Part shown: one piece after another, positions 32,507 through 43,769 of the stretch | Layout of the letters: the number at the start of each line of letters is the position of its first letter | How positions within the stretch are numbered: position 1 is the first letter of the stretch | Assembly (NCBI RefSeq): GCF_000003195.3 | Contig: NC_012871.2 | Span: 44,750,554-44,814,553, forward strand | Reading direction: 5' to 3' | Length of the DNA stretch: 64,000 nucleotides | Origin: Sorghum bicolor | Lineage: Eukaryota; Streptophyta; Magnoliopsida; Poales; Poaceae | Program-made: the position numbers and the translations under genes | Notes under the pieces: generated by a model | What the model saw: the letters and a program-made list of their open reading frames with translations, nothing else | What the model was told of the DNA's origin: nothing | Database searches by the model: none

Positions 32507-33228
32507 AAAACGGAGAGTCCCGTTCGGAAGACTTAAAAACATCGAACGCCTTGCCAAGAGGTAAACTTGGTAGTTATCCTTTCCCTTTCAATCATTTAAA
32601 CAGTTTGCTTAGTTAATCGTGTTTATACCATCTTAAAAAAGAAAATAAAAATGTTAAAAAACAATAAGCCCCATGTGAGTATACGAGTGGCATAAAACCA
32701 ATAAGTACATTCACTGTGGTGGCATAAAAATAAAATAAATATTTCTTTTTCTGCTTTATAAAATGAAAATAAAAAAATAGGGAGTAATATTTATTAAGGA
32801 GTCTCAACATGATGAAGGCTAGATATTTATGCTAACACTTAATCAGTTCCACAAAGCTTTGTTGTCTATTTGAGCTCCACAGAATTAAAGAATCAAGAAG
32901 ACTAGCAGACAGAGGACATTCTAATCGCTGTCAGGATACTGCCGACTTTCAAATACACCTCTGCCACCTGCTAGCTATATCAAGGGAAATTACGTCAAAA
33001 TTCAGGTTGGGGGAGAGCACCCCCATTTATCCAGCTAAGTATTTCTATCTATCTTTATACTTTTACTATATTAAATATACATAACTATGGAAAACCAAAT
33101 AAAGATTTTATGCTTATATATATATACATATATCTTTTGCTTAGTTTAATAAATAAATAAAGTAGCTATGCTAATCTGAATCTTAATAATAAAACTCTAG
33201 CATGGATATGATGAATAGTTGCTCTGCC
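32507..33228 (+). other. Ath-C 3' non-coding region, truncated
   Basis: Matches the start of the Ath-A/B/E 3' region, including the G5/C5 hairpin at 33009-33024. Similarity ends within ...GTTGCTCTGCC at 33228. No gene. Confidence 0.65.
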
Positions 33229-33286
33229 TAGTGTAGATGGCAATTATTGTGTCATCCTAAACGATCACTTGGTGTGCCTTGTGTAG

Positions 33287-34360
33287 ATGGCTCGCAATAC
33301 TCGGTCCGGCCATAATGAGGTGCCGCCACCTCCACCTCCTCCCTCGCCAACGCCTGCTGAGCTCATAGCAACTCTTGTTGAGGGCCAGCGGATGCTAAAT
33401 GAAGTTATGCAAACCATGGCATATATAGCAGAACCGGGGTGGTCGCCATGCCCGCCAAGGCGGAGAAGCGAATCAGTACAGTAATTTCAAGGATTTCCAG
33501 GACACCAAGCCGCCAGTTTTCAAGGAGGCTTCTGAACCTCTGGAAGCCGATGAATGGCTCAACACTCTCGAGTAGAAATTCCGTTTGTTGAGGGTGACTG
33601 AGAAACTGAAGACGGAATTTGCAACACATCAATTGGAGGGCCAAGCAAGTGTCTGGTGGAGCCATTATAGGACCAGCTTGCCTACCAATGCTGTTGTAAC
33701 CTGGGACCAGTTCAAAACTGCTTTCAGGGACATTTATATTCCACAGGGCTAAATGACCATCAAGCATACCGAGTTCATGGACCTGACTCAGGGCACTAAA
33801 AGTTTGACTGAGTATCTTCATGCTTTCAGTAACTTGTCTCGCTATGCTACTGAGTTTGTTGACACCGATGCTAAGAAGCTTGCTAGTTTCAAGAGAGGAC
33901 TTCGGCCCAAGCTGTCCAAGAATATGGCTGGTAACAAGAGTACCATGTTTAATGAGTTTGTAAGTGATGCTTTGACCCAGGAGAACTCCAATGCTATTTA
34001 TGCTGCATCCAAGAACCACAAGAGGGCCTATGAAACAGGTGCTTCGCAGTCCAAGGCCCTGGTGACAAGTAAGCCGACCTATCGCCCACCCAATGCTGTG
34101 ACAAGGTACAGGTCGCCACAGAAGAAGTCAAATGTGAAGACAGGAGTTCGCAAGTCCTTCACGGTTGCTCTTCCTCGAGGTGCTACCGGTCAAGGGAGCC
34201 CCAAAACTCCCCCTGATAACCGTCCCCGCTTCAATTGCAAACAAGTCGGTCACTGGGCAAGGGATTGCCCTTATCCTAAGAGGACTTCTGCAGCTGGGGT
34301 TAATACTTGTACCGGCCGTGTGCACTATACCACCATTGAACAAAACCCCGGAGGTGAAGT
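33287..34360 (+). pseudogene. gag: Tek-D gag
   Basis: The ATG at 33287 opens MARNTRSGHNEVPPPPPPP, a proline-rich start typical of this lineage. After a stop near 33484 and a frame change come FKDFQDTKPPVFKEASEPLE and the capsid core (QLEGQASVWWSHY, FMDLTQGTKSLTEYLHAF, ASFKRGLRPKL). Stops also occur near 33574 and 33751. The nucleocapsid knuckle reads RFNCKQVGHWARDC: the first Cys of CCHC is replaced by Arg, so RNA binding would be impaired even if the frame were whole. Confidence 0.8.
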
Positions 34361-36731
34361 GGTTATGGCTGGTATGTTTCTTGTCAATCAACACCCTGCA
34401 GTTGTCTTGTTTGATTCTGGCGCTTCGCATTCATTTATGAGTCAAGCATTCGCATCTAAGCATGGATAGCATGTAGTTGATCTTGACAAAGGCAAATTTT
34501 GCATTAGTGCTGCTAGTAATCAAATCTCTACAAATCAAATAGTGAGAGGGATGTACATATTGCCATTCAAGGGCGTAATTATTCAGTAAATCTGGTGATT
34601 TTGCCAGGCTTGGGAATAGATGTTATTCTAGGAATGAAGTGGATGAGTGACCATGGAGTGCTAATAGATACCTCAACAAGGGTAATCATGTTGAGGGAGC
34701 CTGAAAGTAAAGAAGCTTTCTTAGTTCAACTTCCTAGAAGCGACGACATCCGTCATGCTGCAAATGCTATCAGACCACTCACTATTTCAGAGATTCCTGT
34801 AGTTTGTGAGTTCCCAGATGTCTTTCTAGAGGATCTGCCCAGGTTGCCTCCGGACAGAGACATAGAGTTTAAAATTGATCTAATTCCGGGTACCGCACCT
34901 ATCTCTAGAAGGCCATATCGAATGCCACCCAACGAATTGGCAGAATTGAAGAAGCAGTTGCAAGAACTCCTGGAGAAAGGTCTTATTTGGCCTAGTTCTT
35001 CTCCATGGGGTTGTCCGGCCCTCTTTGTCAAGAAGAAGGACAAGTCTCTACGTATGTGTGTAGACTATCGTCCGCTACATGCCGTGACTATCAAGAACAA
35101 TTATCCCCTGCCCCGTATTGATATTCTATTCGACTAATTAGCCAAGGCTAAGGTATTCTCGAAGATTGATTTGAGATCTGGATATCATCAAATCAAGATC
35201 CGACCTGAAGACAATCCTAAAACAGCTTTCTCTACTAGGTATGGGTTATATGAGTATCTAGTCATGTCCTTTGGTCTGACTAGTGCCCCTGCTCATTTTA
35301 TGTACCTGATGAATTTGGTGTTCATGCCTGAACTGGATAAGTTTGTGGTGGTGTTCATCGATGACATATTGGTATATTCTGAAAATGCCCAAGACCATGA
35401 GAAGCACCTTCGGATTGTACTCACTAGATTGCGAGAACACCAGCTCTATGCCAAGTTGAGCAAGTGTGAGTTCTAGCTAAAGAAAGTGCCTTTTCTAGGC
35501 CATATTTTATCCGAAGATGGTATTTCTGTTGACCCGTCAAAGGTACAAGAGGTTCTAGACTGGAACGCCCCGACTTCAGTGCATGAGGTTTGGTGTTTTC
35601 TCGGTCTAGCGAGATATTATCGTCGCTTTATTCCAGACTTCTCTAAAATAGCTAAGCCTGTGACCAAGCTACTGCAAAAAGATGTGAAGTTTGTGTGGTC
35701 TCAAGAGTGTGAGGTCGCTTTCACTACTTTATGCCATTTGCTGACCACTACTCCTGTTTTGGCACAGCATGACATTGAAAAGCCATTTGATGTCTTTTGT
35801 GATGCATCCGGCACTGGCTTAGGTTGTGTACTTATGCAAGAAGGCCGAGTCATTGCCTATGCCTCTCGGCAGCTAAGGAAGCATGAAGTTAACTACCCAA
35901 CTCATGATCTAGAGTTAGCGGCCGTGTGCATGCATTGAAACTCTAGAGGCATTATCTATTGGGTAATCTGTGTCACATTTATACTAACCACAAGAGCCTC
36001 AAATGTATCTTCACTCAGCCCGAGCTAAACAGGAGACAACGAAGGTGGTTAGAGTTGATCAAGGATTATAATCTTGAAGTGCACTATCATCCAGGCAAGG
36101 CCAATGTTGTAGCAGATGCCCTTAGCCGAAAGCAACATGTTGAACCTCTCCTAGAGGAAGGTTTCAATCTATTGCATCCTGTGGTCCTGCACAACATCGT
36201 AGTCAGTTATTCTTTAGAAAGTCAAATTGTAGAACTCCAAAAGACTGACCCGGGTATCTTCCACATCAAGAGAAAGATGCAAGAACAAGACACCAAGCAT
36301 TTCAGGGTAGATGAGAAAGGTGTACTGTGGTTTGATGATCGACTTGTAGTACCCAAAGACCGTGACCTACGCAACAAAATCTTAGATGACGCTCACTCCT
36401 CCAAGCTATCCATTCATCCTGGTAGTAGCAAAATGTATCAAGACTTGAAACCTCGTTTTTGGTGGACCAAGATGAAGAAGGAGATAGCAGCTTATGTTGC
36501 TAGGTGCGATACCTGCTGCAGGGTAAAGGCAATTCTCCTTAAGCCTACAGGATTGTTGCAACCTTTGTCGATTCCGGGTTGGAAGTGGGAAGAAATCAGC
36601 ATGGATTTCATTGTTGGGCTTCCCCTAATCAAAAAGGTTACAATTCCATATGGGTGATTGTTGATCGCTTGACCAAGTCAGCTCATTTCATTCCAGTACA
36701 ATCTACATACCGACCATCCGACTATGCTGAG
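34361..36731 (+). pseudogene. pol: Tek-D pol: protease, RT, RNase H and integrase N-terminus
   Basis: The protease active site is FDSGASHSF near 34420. RT spans about 34800-35500, with [13 protein letters not shown] and the catalytic FIDDIL (near 35355). RNase H starts [11 protein letters not shown] near 35790. The integrase zinc domain has H..H..C-x2-C (LSIHPGSS to ARCDTCCRV, about 36400-36520) and the core begins [13 protein letters not shown]. In-frame stops lie near 34467, 35137, 35474 and 35936, with a frameshift near 36640. The core is cut by Ath-E at 36732 after YRPSDYAE. The remaining catalytic residues are not recovered on the far side. Confidence 0.85.
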
Positions 36732-38055
36732 TGTTGACGGTCCTTAAGTACCAAATATAATCATCAAATAAATAACGAAAAGGATTCAAATACAACCAAC
36801 ACCCAGACTTAGGGGTTTATCTGACAGAATTCTACGAGTTTTGGTGTTTGTCTATTTCTGCAGGGGGTTATCCGGAAATATGAAGGAAAGGCCCACATGT
36901 CAGGTTTACATAGTAATGTGTGCGCCAATTTTCTATCATCTAGAAGACTCCAGAAGCCACAGGAACGAACGGGAAGCCGAGCGGGCCCGGGGGCAGGGCG
37001 CCCGCCCTCCCCCTTGGGCGCCTGCCCTATCATCTGCACCAATCAGGCTCTGCCTCGCGGATTATGCTCCACCGACCTAATGGATCAAGGAAAACCGTGT
37101 GATTAAGGTCGGTTTGATCCGACGGCCCACATTCATTTGGAAGGGCTATATAAGCAGGCCCCCTGGCCCCTGCAGGAGGCACCTCTTCGATCCCAATTCA
37201 TTATTCACAGACAGAGCAAAAGCTAGGGTTTGGAGATGAGAGCTCTCCTCTCTTCTCTAAACTAGAGTAAATCTAGATAGTAGCGAGATAGAGAGCAAGG
37301 GAGGATTGGAGGAGAGGCCGGCCTATCGGTTCTTCCTCCGGTTGTACTTTGCCATGATCAAGCTCTAATCAAGCTTGCTCATGAGGTGACTCTGGTAATC
37401 TACTTCTATTTCATTATGCAATTACTATCCATGTATGTTCTGGTTCATAACTCTTTTTGAGTACTTTAATCTATAGGACGCTATAGGTGAGAATTGTAGT
37501 ATAGGTGTAAGCGTGGTGCTTAGACCTAGATTACTTGTGGATATCCCCTGTCTAGCCGGATCGTGTGGTAGGCTACGTATGTGACAGCTATGTTGGTCCT
37601 CTGTAGTCCACCTCCCGTTAGCAGGACTGGTAGGGTTAATCGGCCTATGGATAAGCATCCTTTGTGGTGTATTGTTATCACGTGGTTCGTCCCAAATATA
37701 GACATACCCCTTTGAAGTAGAGAAACCATAGTTATCCTCTCTATTCTCCTACCATCGCACATATATTAGATTGCTCTACTCTATATTCCCCCATTATCCT
37801 TTTACCTTTAATATTGTTCTTATTCAATTCTAACACATTTCCTATTTACACCCACCTGTCTGTCTTGGTTATGTTGGAGCGTAGTTGGTTCTCCCGTTTC
37901 CCTATGGATACGATAAAACCTTTAACCGGGTAAAAGCTACAACGGTATCCGTGCGCTTGCAGATTTATCTGTGTGCGTATAAATACAATAGTACACTCTA
38001 GTGCCATGCTGAGGATGACAACCTAGTATTCAAGTGGTATTAGCAAGTGTCAACA
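36732..38055 (+). repeat. 5' LTR of Ath-E (1324 bp)
   Basis: TGTTGACGGTCCTTAAG at 36732 to AAGTGTCAACA at 38055. It has two GC boxes (36996-37007 and a variant at 37016-37027) and TATATAAGC at 37147-37155. The matching 3' LTR keeps only one box. Confidence 0.88.
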
Positions 38056-38063
38056 AGCATTTT

Positions 38064-38081
38064 TGGCGTCGTTGCCGGCGA
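38064..38081 (+). other. Primer-binding site of Ath-E (tRNA-Asp, two mismatches)
   Basis: TGGCGTCGTTGCCGGCGA, eight bases after the LTR end. Two changes from the perfect site suggest decay after insertion. Confidence 0.8.
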
Positions 38082-38219
38082 AGCGGTTGCTGAGTTGACT
38101 ACGAACTAGCTTAATCATTTTCTAAAAAACAAAATAAAAAATATATATTTTTTCCTTTTATCCTTTGCCTCATCTCTGCTATTCTTTCTTCTTATCTAAT
38201 CCTTGATCTCTGGTCTATC

Positions 38220-39734
38220 ATGAAGGAAAACATGTCTATCTATCGGTTTAATAGACCTACGGGCACACATCTCGAACCACCAATATCTTCAAAGCCTATC
38301 ATGACATCTAGTTTTGAGATAAGCCCGGAATACATAGAATTTCTTCAAAAACAACCTGTCTTAGGAGAAGGTGAGGAAAACCCATACACACACCTAAGAG
38401 AGTTTTATCGAGTCTGTGACCTCCTTTGCATTGAAGGCATGTCCGATGAGACCCTTAAATGGAAGCTCTTTCTGTTCTCTTTAACGGGGAAAGCTAGACA
38501 TTGGTATAAACTCAACATAGGAAGTGCTCATGGAGATTGGAAGGAGCTATACAATAGTTTTCTCTCTAAATATTTTCTGATCTCCAAAGTGGCGGATCTT
38601 CAGCTTGAGATTCTTTCTTTTAGACAATTAGAAGAAGAATCTCTTGGCGAATCATGGGACCGCTTTATTGACCTTACTCTCACAGGCCCAAATTTTTCTA
38701 TTCCAAGAGAAGTTCTTCTAATTCACTTTTTTAAGGGCCTTAGTAGGGAAAATAAACAAACACTTCATGCGGCCTCTGGAGGATCTTTCCACCACCTGTC
38801 CGCTAGTGAAGCTTGGAATTTGATTGATTTAATGAGCGGAAAGTCTCCTAGCATTTATATCCCTGAGAAAGAGAAAGAATCAGTTCCTAGACAAGAAGAA
38901 GAAGTTTCGATAGCCAGATCACAACCACTTCAATCCCAAACTTTAGCTATCGATCCTAACCCATCAATACCCCAAAATTTTCTAAGGGATGAAGGAATTC
39001 CAACCTTAAATCTTTCAGATGCTGATGGTTTAGACTTCTGGTTCCATAAGAGACCTTCAAGCAGGGATAATTCAAATCCTTGCAATAATGGTTCTCTTAG
39101 AGAATGTCCTGGTTCCTGTTATGAAGAAGTCGCGGATGACATATCAAGTGAAGGAGAGCTAAACCATATAGAAAATTCTATCTTCTCCCCTTCCATGTTC
39201 ACAAATTCTAAATCCATCCTTGACCTTAGAGACCCCTCTTATCCCTCTCCTTTTCAGTCTCATGATGATCCTAGCAATCCATCAAAATGATCATACCATA
39301 GGAGTCATAAAGACCGTGAGGATGACATGTTAAGTAATGCCACAGAAGGAGAGCTAAGCCATATAGAAGATTCTATCAGCTCCCTTGTCTTGATCACAAA
39401 TTCTAAATGGCTGGAATGTCTAGAATGGAAGGACAAGGAAGAAGCCTTAATGGATTCTGACCTTGGCTCAATTTCAGATATTGAGTCTTTAACTCCCCTT
39501 GAATATGAGATTCATCCGTCTATAGAAGAGGACATAGACGGGACCAATCCAAGGGAAACTCTGAACATCCAGATTAGAGACGAAGATAACATTAATGAGC
39601 ATAGAATTTATTTCATAGCCACTTCGTTTACTCCATGCTCATATGAAACATCTTCCCAATCTATTGGACTCTGCAACATCACCACATTTGAGATCTCCAA
39701 CACCCTCTTCCTTCCTATTTACAAAAAACTTTAA
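38220..39734 (+). pseudogene. gag: Ath-E gag (504 codons, one stop)
   Basis: ATG at 38220. The capsid core spans roughly residues 45-215, with NPYTHLREFYRVCDLL, LKWKLFLFSLTGKARHWY, FLSKYFLISKVADLQLEI and GESWDRFIDLTLTGPNF. It is homologous to Ath-G gag (MGKSWKHFSNLLESGPNLNF) but not to Ath-C gag. There is a single TGA at 39288 (CGA to TGA would explain it), after which the same frame continues to TAA 39732-39734. The C-terminal 290 residues are acidic, Ser/Asn rich and lack a zinc knuckle. This is the best preserved gag in the window; the 357-residue part before the stop is fully open. Confidence 0.8.
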
Positions 39735-40245
39735 AAGGGCGGTTGTCGATGCATATGTCTATAATAAATATTGCAGATCTCGTTGAGCTAATCTTGATAT
39801 ACAAAGGTTGGCGTCGGAGGGGAAACCACTTTGCCAACATAAACTGATGGTTTCCCAAGGACAAGCTTAGTGTCCTAAAATAAGCACTAATCAGATCGTA
39901 ACATGAGCTTTTAATTATTTGCAACATTGCCTTGTGCATTGAGCATATAAGGATAATTGTAAAAATATTCCTTCGGGTATTCTGGTCACTAACCTTTCCA
40001 GGATTCAAGCAAGAAGATCGGATGAATGACAAGCACAAGGTATGTCCAACCAATCATCATGCAACACTGAATTAAATTCATCCAAACTTGAATTTTGCAA
40101 AATTCAAGCTTAGGGAGTACCTTACATAAAAACATCCTTTGCCATGTTGCTATGTTGGTTGTCCCTACCTTTGAGACATGCTCAATTTGTTAAATACTAA
40201 TCACACTACTTCATCTCCACTTTAGTAGATCTCTATAAAAGCCAT
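39735..40245 (+). other. Ath-E non-coding segment before Ath-G
   Basis: Matches Ath-A 17336-17790. The match continues at 49432 beyond Ath-G, which shows the Ath-G insertion point exactly. No gene. Confidence 0.65.
40241..40245. repeat. Target site duplication of Ath-G (left copy)
   Basis: GCCAT before the left LTR; the same five bases follow the right LTR at 49432-49436. Confidence 0.9.
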
Positions 40246-41457
40246 TGTTGATATTTGGGAACGCAATAAGGAATTGATCCGCAAGCGCACGGATATCAGT
40301 GAGCACTTCACCCGGAAGGTTATCCAGAGTATTGTATTTATTTTTTTACCACTAGGAGAAAGAGTGCATCTGACTAACCCTTTAGGCTACAAAGAATGTT
40401 TCTCGATGTGAGTGATAAATAGAGAAGACTACAACCGTAATCTCTTTCTAACCTTGGTAAGGATGATCTACTGTTCTATTGGGGAGGCTAACGGAATCTA
40501 GACACCACAAAGGATGTTCAACCCGCACCTATAAACCCTATCCTTCCTGCTAACGAGATATGGTTTGCAAAGATAACTCAGAAATGTCACGTTCCTCGCT
40601 ACTACCACGGTCTAGCTAGTCAGGGAATATCTATGAGTATCCTAGACCAAACACCACGTCTACGCTAGAGATGATTACTCTAAACTCTACGTGAAGAGAC
40701 TAAAGTAAACTCATAAACCAAAGAACAATAAAACAAGAACTTACTAGAATTTAGAAGTCAAAATACTGAAGAATCCTAGGAGCAAGCTTCGGGTTAGGAG
40801 AACTTGATCCCGCAGGTACAAACTCGGAGTAGACACCGACAGGCCGGGCTTCCTCTGATATACACCTCCACTCTATCTCTCTCAATCTAGTAGAAACTAG
40901 AAGATCTATTTCTACTCACATTGGATGCTAAACCTAAAAATAAATTTTATTTAGAGGAGAGGTATTCCTTCAAGGGCTCCTCTCAACTCTATGATGAACT
41001 TGTCTCCTCCAGGGGCCAGGCGGTCTGGTTTTATAGTCCCCTCAAGTGAATGTGAGCCATTGGATCAAACCGACATTGATTGGATGGTTATCCTTGATCC
41101 TTTAGGTCAGTGGAGCGTCGTCCACGAAAAGATTTCTGATTGGCATCCAGGAGAGAGCGGGCGCCCTGGTCCTCAGGGCGAGCGCCCTGGGCCAGGCCCC
41201 TTTCGGCCTCCGATTTGTTCCTGTGGCTTCTGGAGTCTTCTAGATGGTAGAAAATTGCGCGGTGCGTTGATATCTCTATGTAATCCCGACATGTGGGCCT
41301 TTCTTTCTTATTTCCTGATAACCCCCTGTAGAAATAGATAGACATCAAAACTCATGGAATTTTGTTAGATCAAACCCTAATTCTAGGTGTTGTTTGCATA
41401 TTGGTCCTTTCTCTTGTTTATTTGATAATTAAAATTGATACTTAAGAACCGTCAACA
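40246..41457 (-). repeat. 3' LTR of Ath-G
   Basis: Plus strand TGTTGATATTTGGG at 40246 to GAACCGTCAACA at 41457. It has two GC boxes (41157-41167 and 41176-41188) where the 5' LTR has one, and lacks a 19-base stretch found in the 5' LTR near 48356. Confidence 0.92.
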
Positions 41458-42770
41458 AATACCCCCAAACTTAGGCTTTTACTCGTCCTCGAGAAAAGGA
41501 TGGTTAATAACAATATCTGGGGTAAAACATTTTAAAACATTATCTTCATATCTGCAGGGTATTAAAATCCGCTATATATCATAGTTAGGGAAGTATATGG
41601 TTAAGAGTAGAAATCCTTTCTTCTCAATCCTGTCACTTGGAGTTTTCGTGTATTTTTGAAAAGAAAGTTAGCATACCTTTATCCTCATAGGTTCTCAGAT
41701 CACTCATTATCTTTTTATATATCTCACTGAGGCTGTCTTAATTTGCAAAAATTCTTAAGCATACTTACCTTAGATTTATTGCCTGATCAAAATGGGATCC
41801 GAGGAGGGGAATGCCATACTCTTAGATCAAAGACTTTGGAAATTAAAATCTTTGTCAACTCTTGCTGGCATATTGCTTATTAGAGGGACCATGGGCTATC
41901 ATTTTCTTTCTTTTTCTCTCTCTCTCTTTTTTAAGTGGATACCGAGGTACCCCTAATTCTACTGCTGGACACTTGTCCATTGTTTCTGCGAGGTTATCGA
42001 GCACTTGCTCCTTTTTATTTCCTCGAAATATCTTTATTTTTGCATAGCCCATGCCTCTAATGCAATAATACTTTGGAAGAGTGAATCTTTCTGAATAAAT
42101 GTCTTGATCTTAGGAGCATGATAAATCTCTCAACAAGGGTCTAACTCATTTTGAACAAACTCAATACAGAGTAGATAGCCTTTATAATCATAATTAATAT
42201 TTTCAGTTTTATCAGGCATATAAAACACTGAGGATGGTAGCTAGAATTTTGAAGATAACTTCTCCAAGCAACAATGATATCAAGAATAAGAAATTCATAC
42301 TCTACCATCTCACATTCCACAATAACTTAAGTAACATAGGGTTTTAAAATGATTTTCAATAATTGCAAGTTTCAGGAAATATCATAGAGTGAGATTAATC
42401 ATGATTAGAAACATTTTAATCTTTTTTAATTTATCATGTTGGAAATAGTATTCTACATAATCCAAGATATGTGTATGTGTAAAGTGTGCAGAGTGTGTAC
42501 CTGAATCATGGAGTGGTGTAGTCGAAGTGTGTTTGGCATGTCGAGGGATCTCCCCCATACTTGTTTTCTGCTTTCTTGTACAAAAATAAAGTAGAGACAC
42601 ACAAGACATAATAATAATAATAATACTCTTTATTAATCTTGAGGCATTTATTACAAATGACTAGTAGCAAACTGACGATAATAGTAACAAACCGATGACA
42701 ATAGTAAACCTAAACCGAATTTAAAGATAGATAACTAAGATGCATTGCCTCAAGGTCTAATCTAGATAAC
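41458..42770 (-). other. Ath-G 3' non-coding region
   Basis: The inverse polypurine tract (ATACCCCCAAACTT) adjoins the LTR. The twin stem-loops of the non-autonomous elements recur here (41967-41978 and 41989-42025), but the rest is largely different from theirs. No convincing gene. Confidence 0.6.
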
Positions 42771-43397
42771 TTAGCGGCGCTCTAATTCATTGATCTTCTT
42801 ATTGGCACTGGCAAGATCATGCCTAAGGCCTAGTATAACGGTGTTGTGGTTAGAGAGCTGCCTAGTGAGAGAATTAACCGAGGACTGGAGGTCTATGATA
42901 ACTCTGTCCAGCCTGCGAACGTCCTCGTCAATATCTACTATAGTCTTGCGACGCTTGGGAGGTGTCTCAAAAGCATTGAGAGCGTGCTTCGGGGCTGCAT
43001 TTGGAGGGATGAAACGGACTTTGGCTGCTCTAATCCCTTCGAAGTAAGGTCTCTCCTCCTCCATAGTGTAGCGTATGCTGCTGATCTCGCCGCTTCGGTT
43101 GGTCTTCACTCCAACGACCCTCTCATTGGGTCTAGGTGGAAGGATCCTCGTGCCGGTTGGCACCTTGGTCTTCGTCTTGGATGATGATCCGCCCTTGAGG
43201 AGTAGGGGTTGTGGCGGTGCGGTGAGAACTGGTTGAGCATGATAGGATTGGGCGGAGCTACGCTGGCGTAATGGCATGGCTTCTAGCTGTCGCTCTGTGT
43301 TGGCCGGGACGAGAGCACGGGCGTCGGGGTCTTCCTTAGGCTCCATGTTGAGGTTGAAGGGGACGACTTCCCAATCATCGTGGAACTTCTCGGCCAT
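42771..43397 (-). CDS. Extra reading frame of Ath-G after pol, 208 codons
   Basis: I do not recognise this protein. The frame is intact, from MAEKFHDDWEVVPFNLNM to ELERR, although every other gene of the element is broken. The N-terminal half is Pro/Gln/Ser-rich and looks disordered. PPKRRKT near residue 148 resembles a nuclear localisation signal. The last roughly 50 residues (RRLDRVIIDLQSSVNSLTRQ onward) show heptad Leu/Ile/Val spacing, so a coiled coil is likely. No signal peptide or membrane segment is visible, which argues against an envelope protein, although it holds the env position of Athila elements. A TATA box and paired GC boxes upstream suggest its own promoter. A captured host gene is the alternative. 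Confidence 0.65.
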   Translation of the reverse strand: MAEKFHDDWEVVPFNLNMEPKEDPDARALVPANTERQLEAMPLRQRSSAQSYHAQPVLTAPPQPLLLKGGSSSKTKTKVPTGTRILPPRPNERVVGVKTNRSGEISSIRYTMEEERPYFEGIRAAKVRFIPPNAAPKHALNAFETPPKRRKTIVDIDEDVRRLDRVIIDLQSSVNSLTRQLSNHNTVILGLRHDLASANKKINELERR

Positions 43398-43488
43398 TGG
43401 AGCAGCGAGGGACTAATTAAGCTCTAATTGAAGAAGAAGAGAAGGCTTGGGTGGATTGGTGTTTGAAAACTGATGTCAGGGGTCTGTT

Positions 43489-43660
43489 TATATAGGGGTC
43501 AAAAAGTGACTCTAGGGGTTGTTCGGATTGCTCCCGTCGAGAAACTTTCCATCTGAGGGATTATTCGGATTACCATAAGTGTGTTTTCCATATCGGAGGA
43601 AATCGGGACCGAGAGGGGGCAGGAGCTGGGCGCCCGCCCACCTGATCAGGGCGCCCGCCC
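43489..43660 (-). promoter_or_regulatory. Putative promoter of the Ath-G extra gene
   Basis: On the minus strand, two GC boxes (43649-43660 and 43628-43639, starts 21 bp apart) are followed after about 130 bp by TATATAAAC (TATA at 43489-43495), then GACCCC, and the ATG 92 bp on. The LTRs have the same layout: boxes 21 bp apart, about 117 bp, TATATAA, GACCCC. The boxes read GGGCGCCCGCCC on the opposite strand compared with the LTRs. Confidence 0.5.
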
Positions 43661-43769
43661 TCTCTCTGGCTCCTCTGCTGGCCCGATTCCTCAAGTGTGT
43701 TTCTAGATGCAAAACTTTTTAGGAAAATATATGTATGACCCAAAAACGTCAGATTAAAAAGGTTGGGCT

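Larger units (their letters stand above)
28052..33228 (+). mobile_element. Ath-C: Athila-type element encoding Gag and two proteases, 3' end lost
   Basis: 5' LTR, perfect tRNA-Asp primer site, then one coding frame from 29858 to 32506 for Gag, protease 1 and protease 2, and part of the conserved 3' region. Homology to Ath-A stops at 33228, where Tek-D sequence begins. The rest of the 3' region, polypurine tract and 3' LTR are missing. The coding frame ends with a stop before any RT, as in Ath-A and Ath-B, so lack of RT is a family trait and not a local deletion. Confidence 0.85.

Noticed and set aside
42771..43397. The Ath-G extra gene as an envelope gene
   Set aside because: It is in the env position, but no signal peptide or hydrophobic membrane segment can be seen, so I describe it only as an unknown coiled-coil protein.
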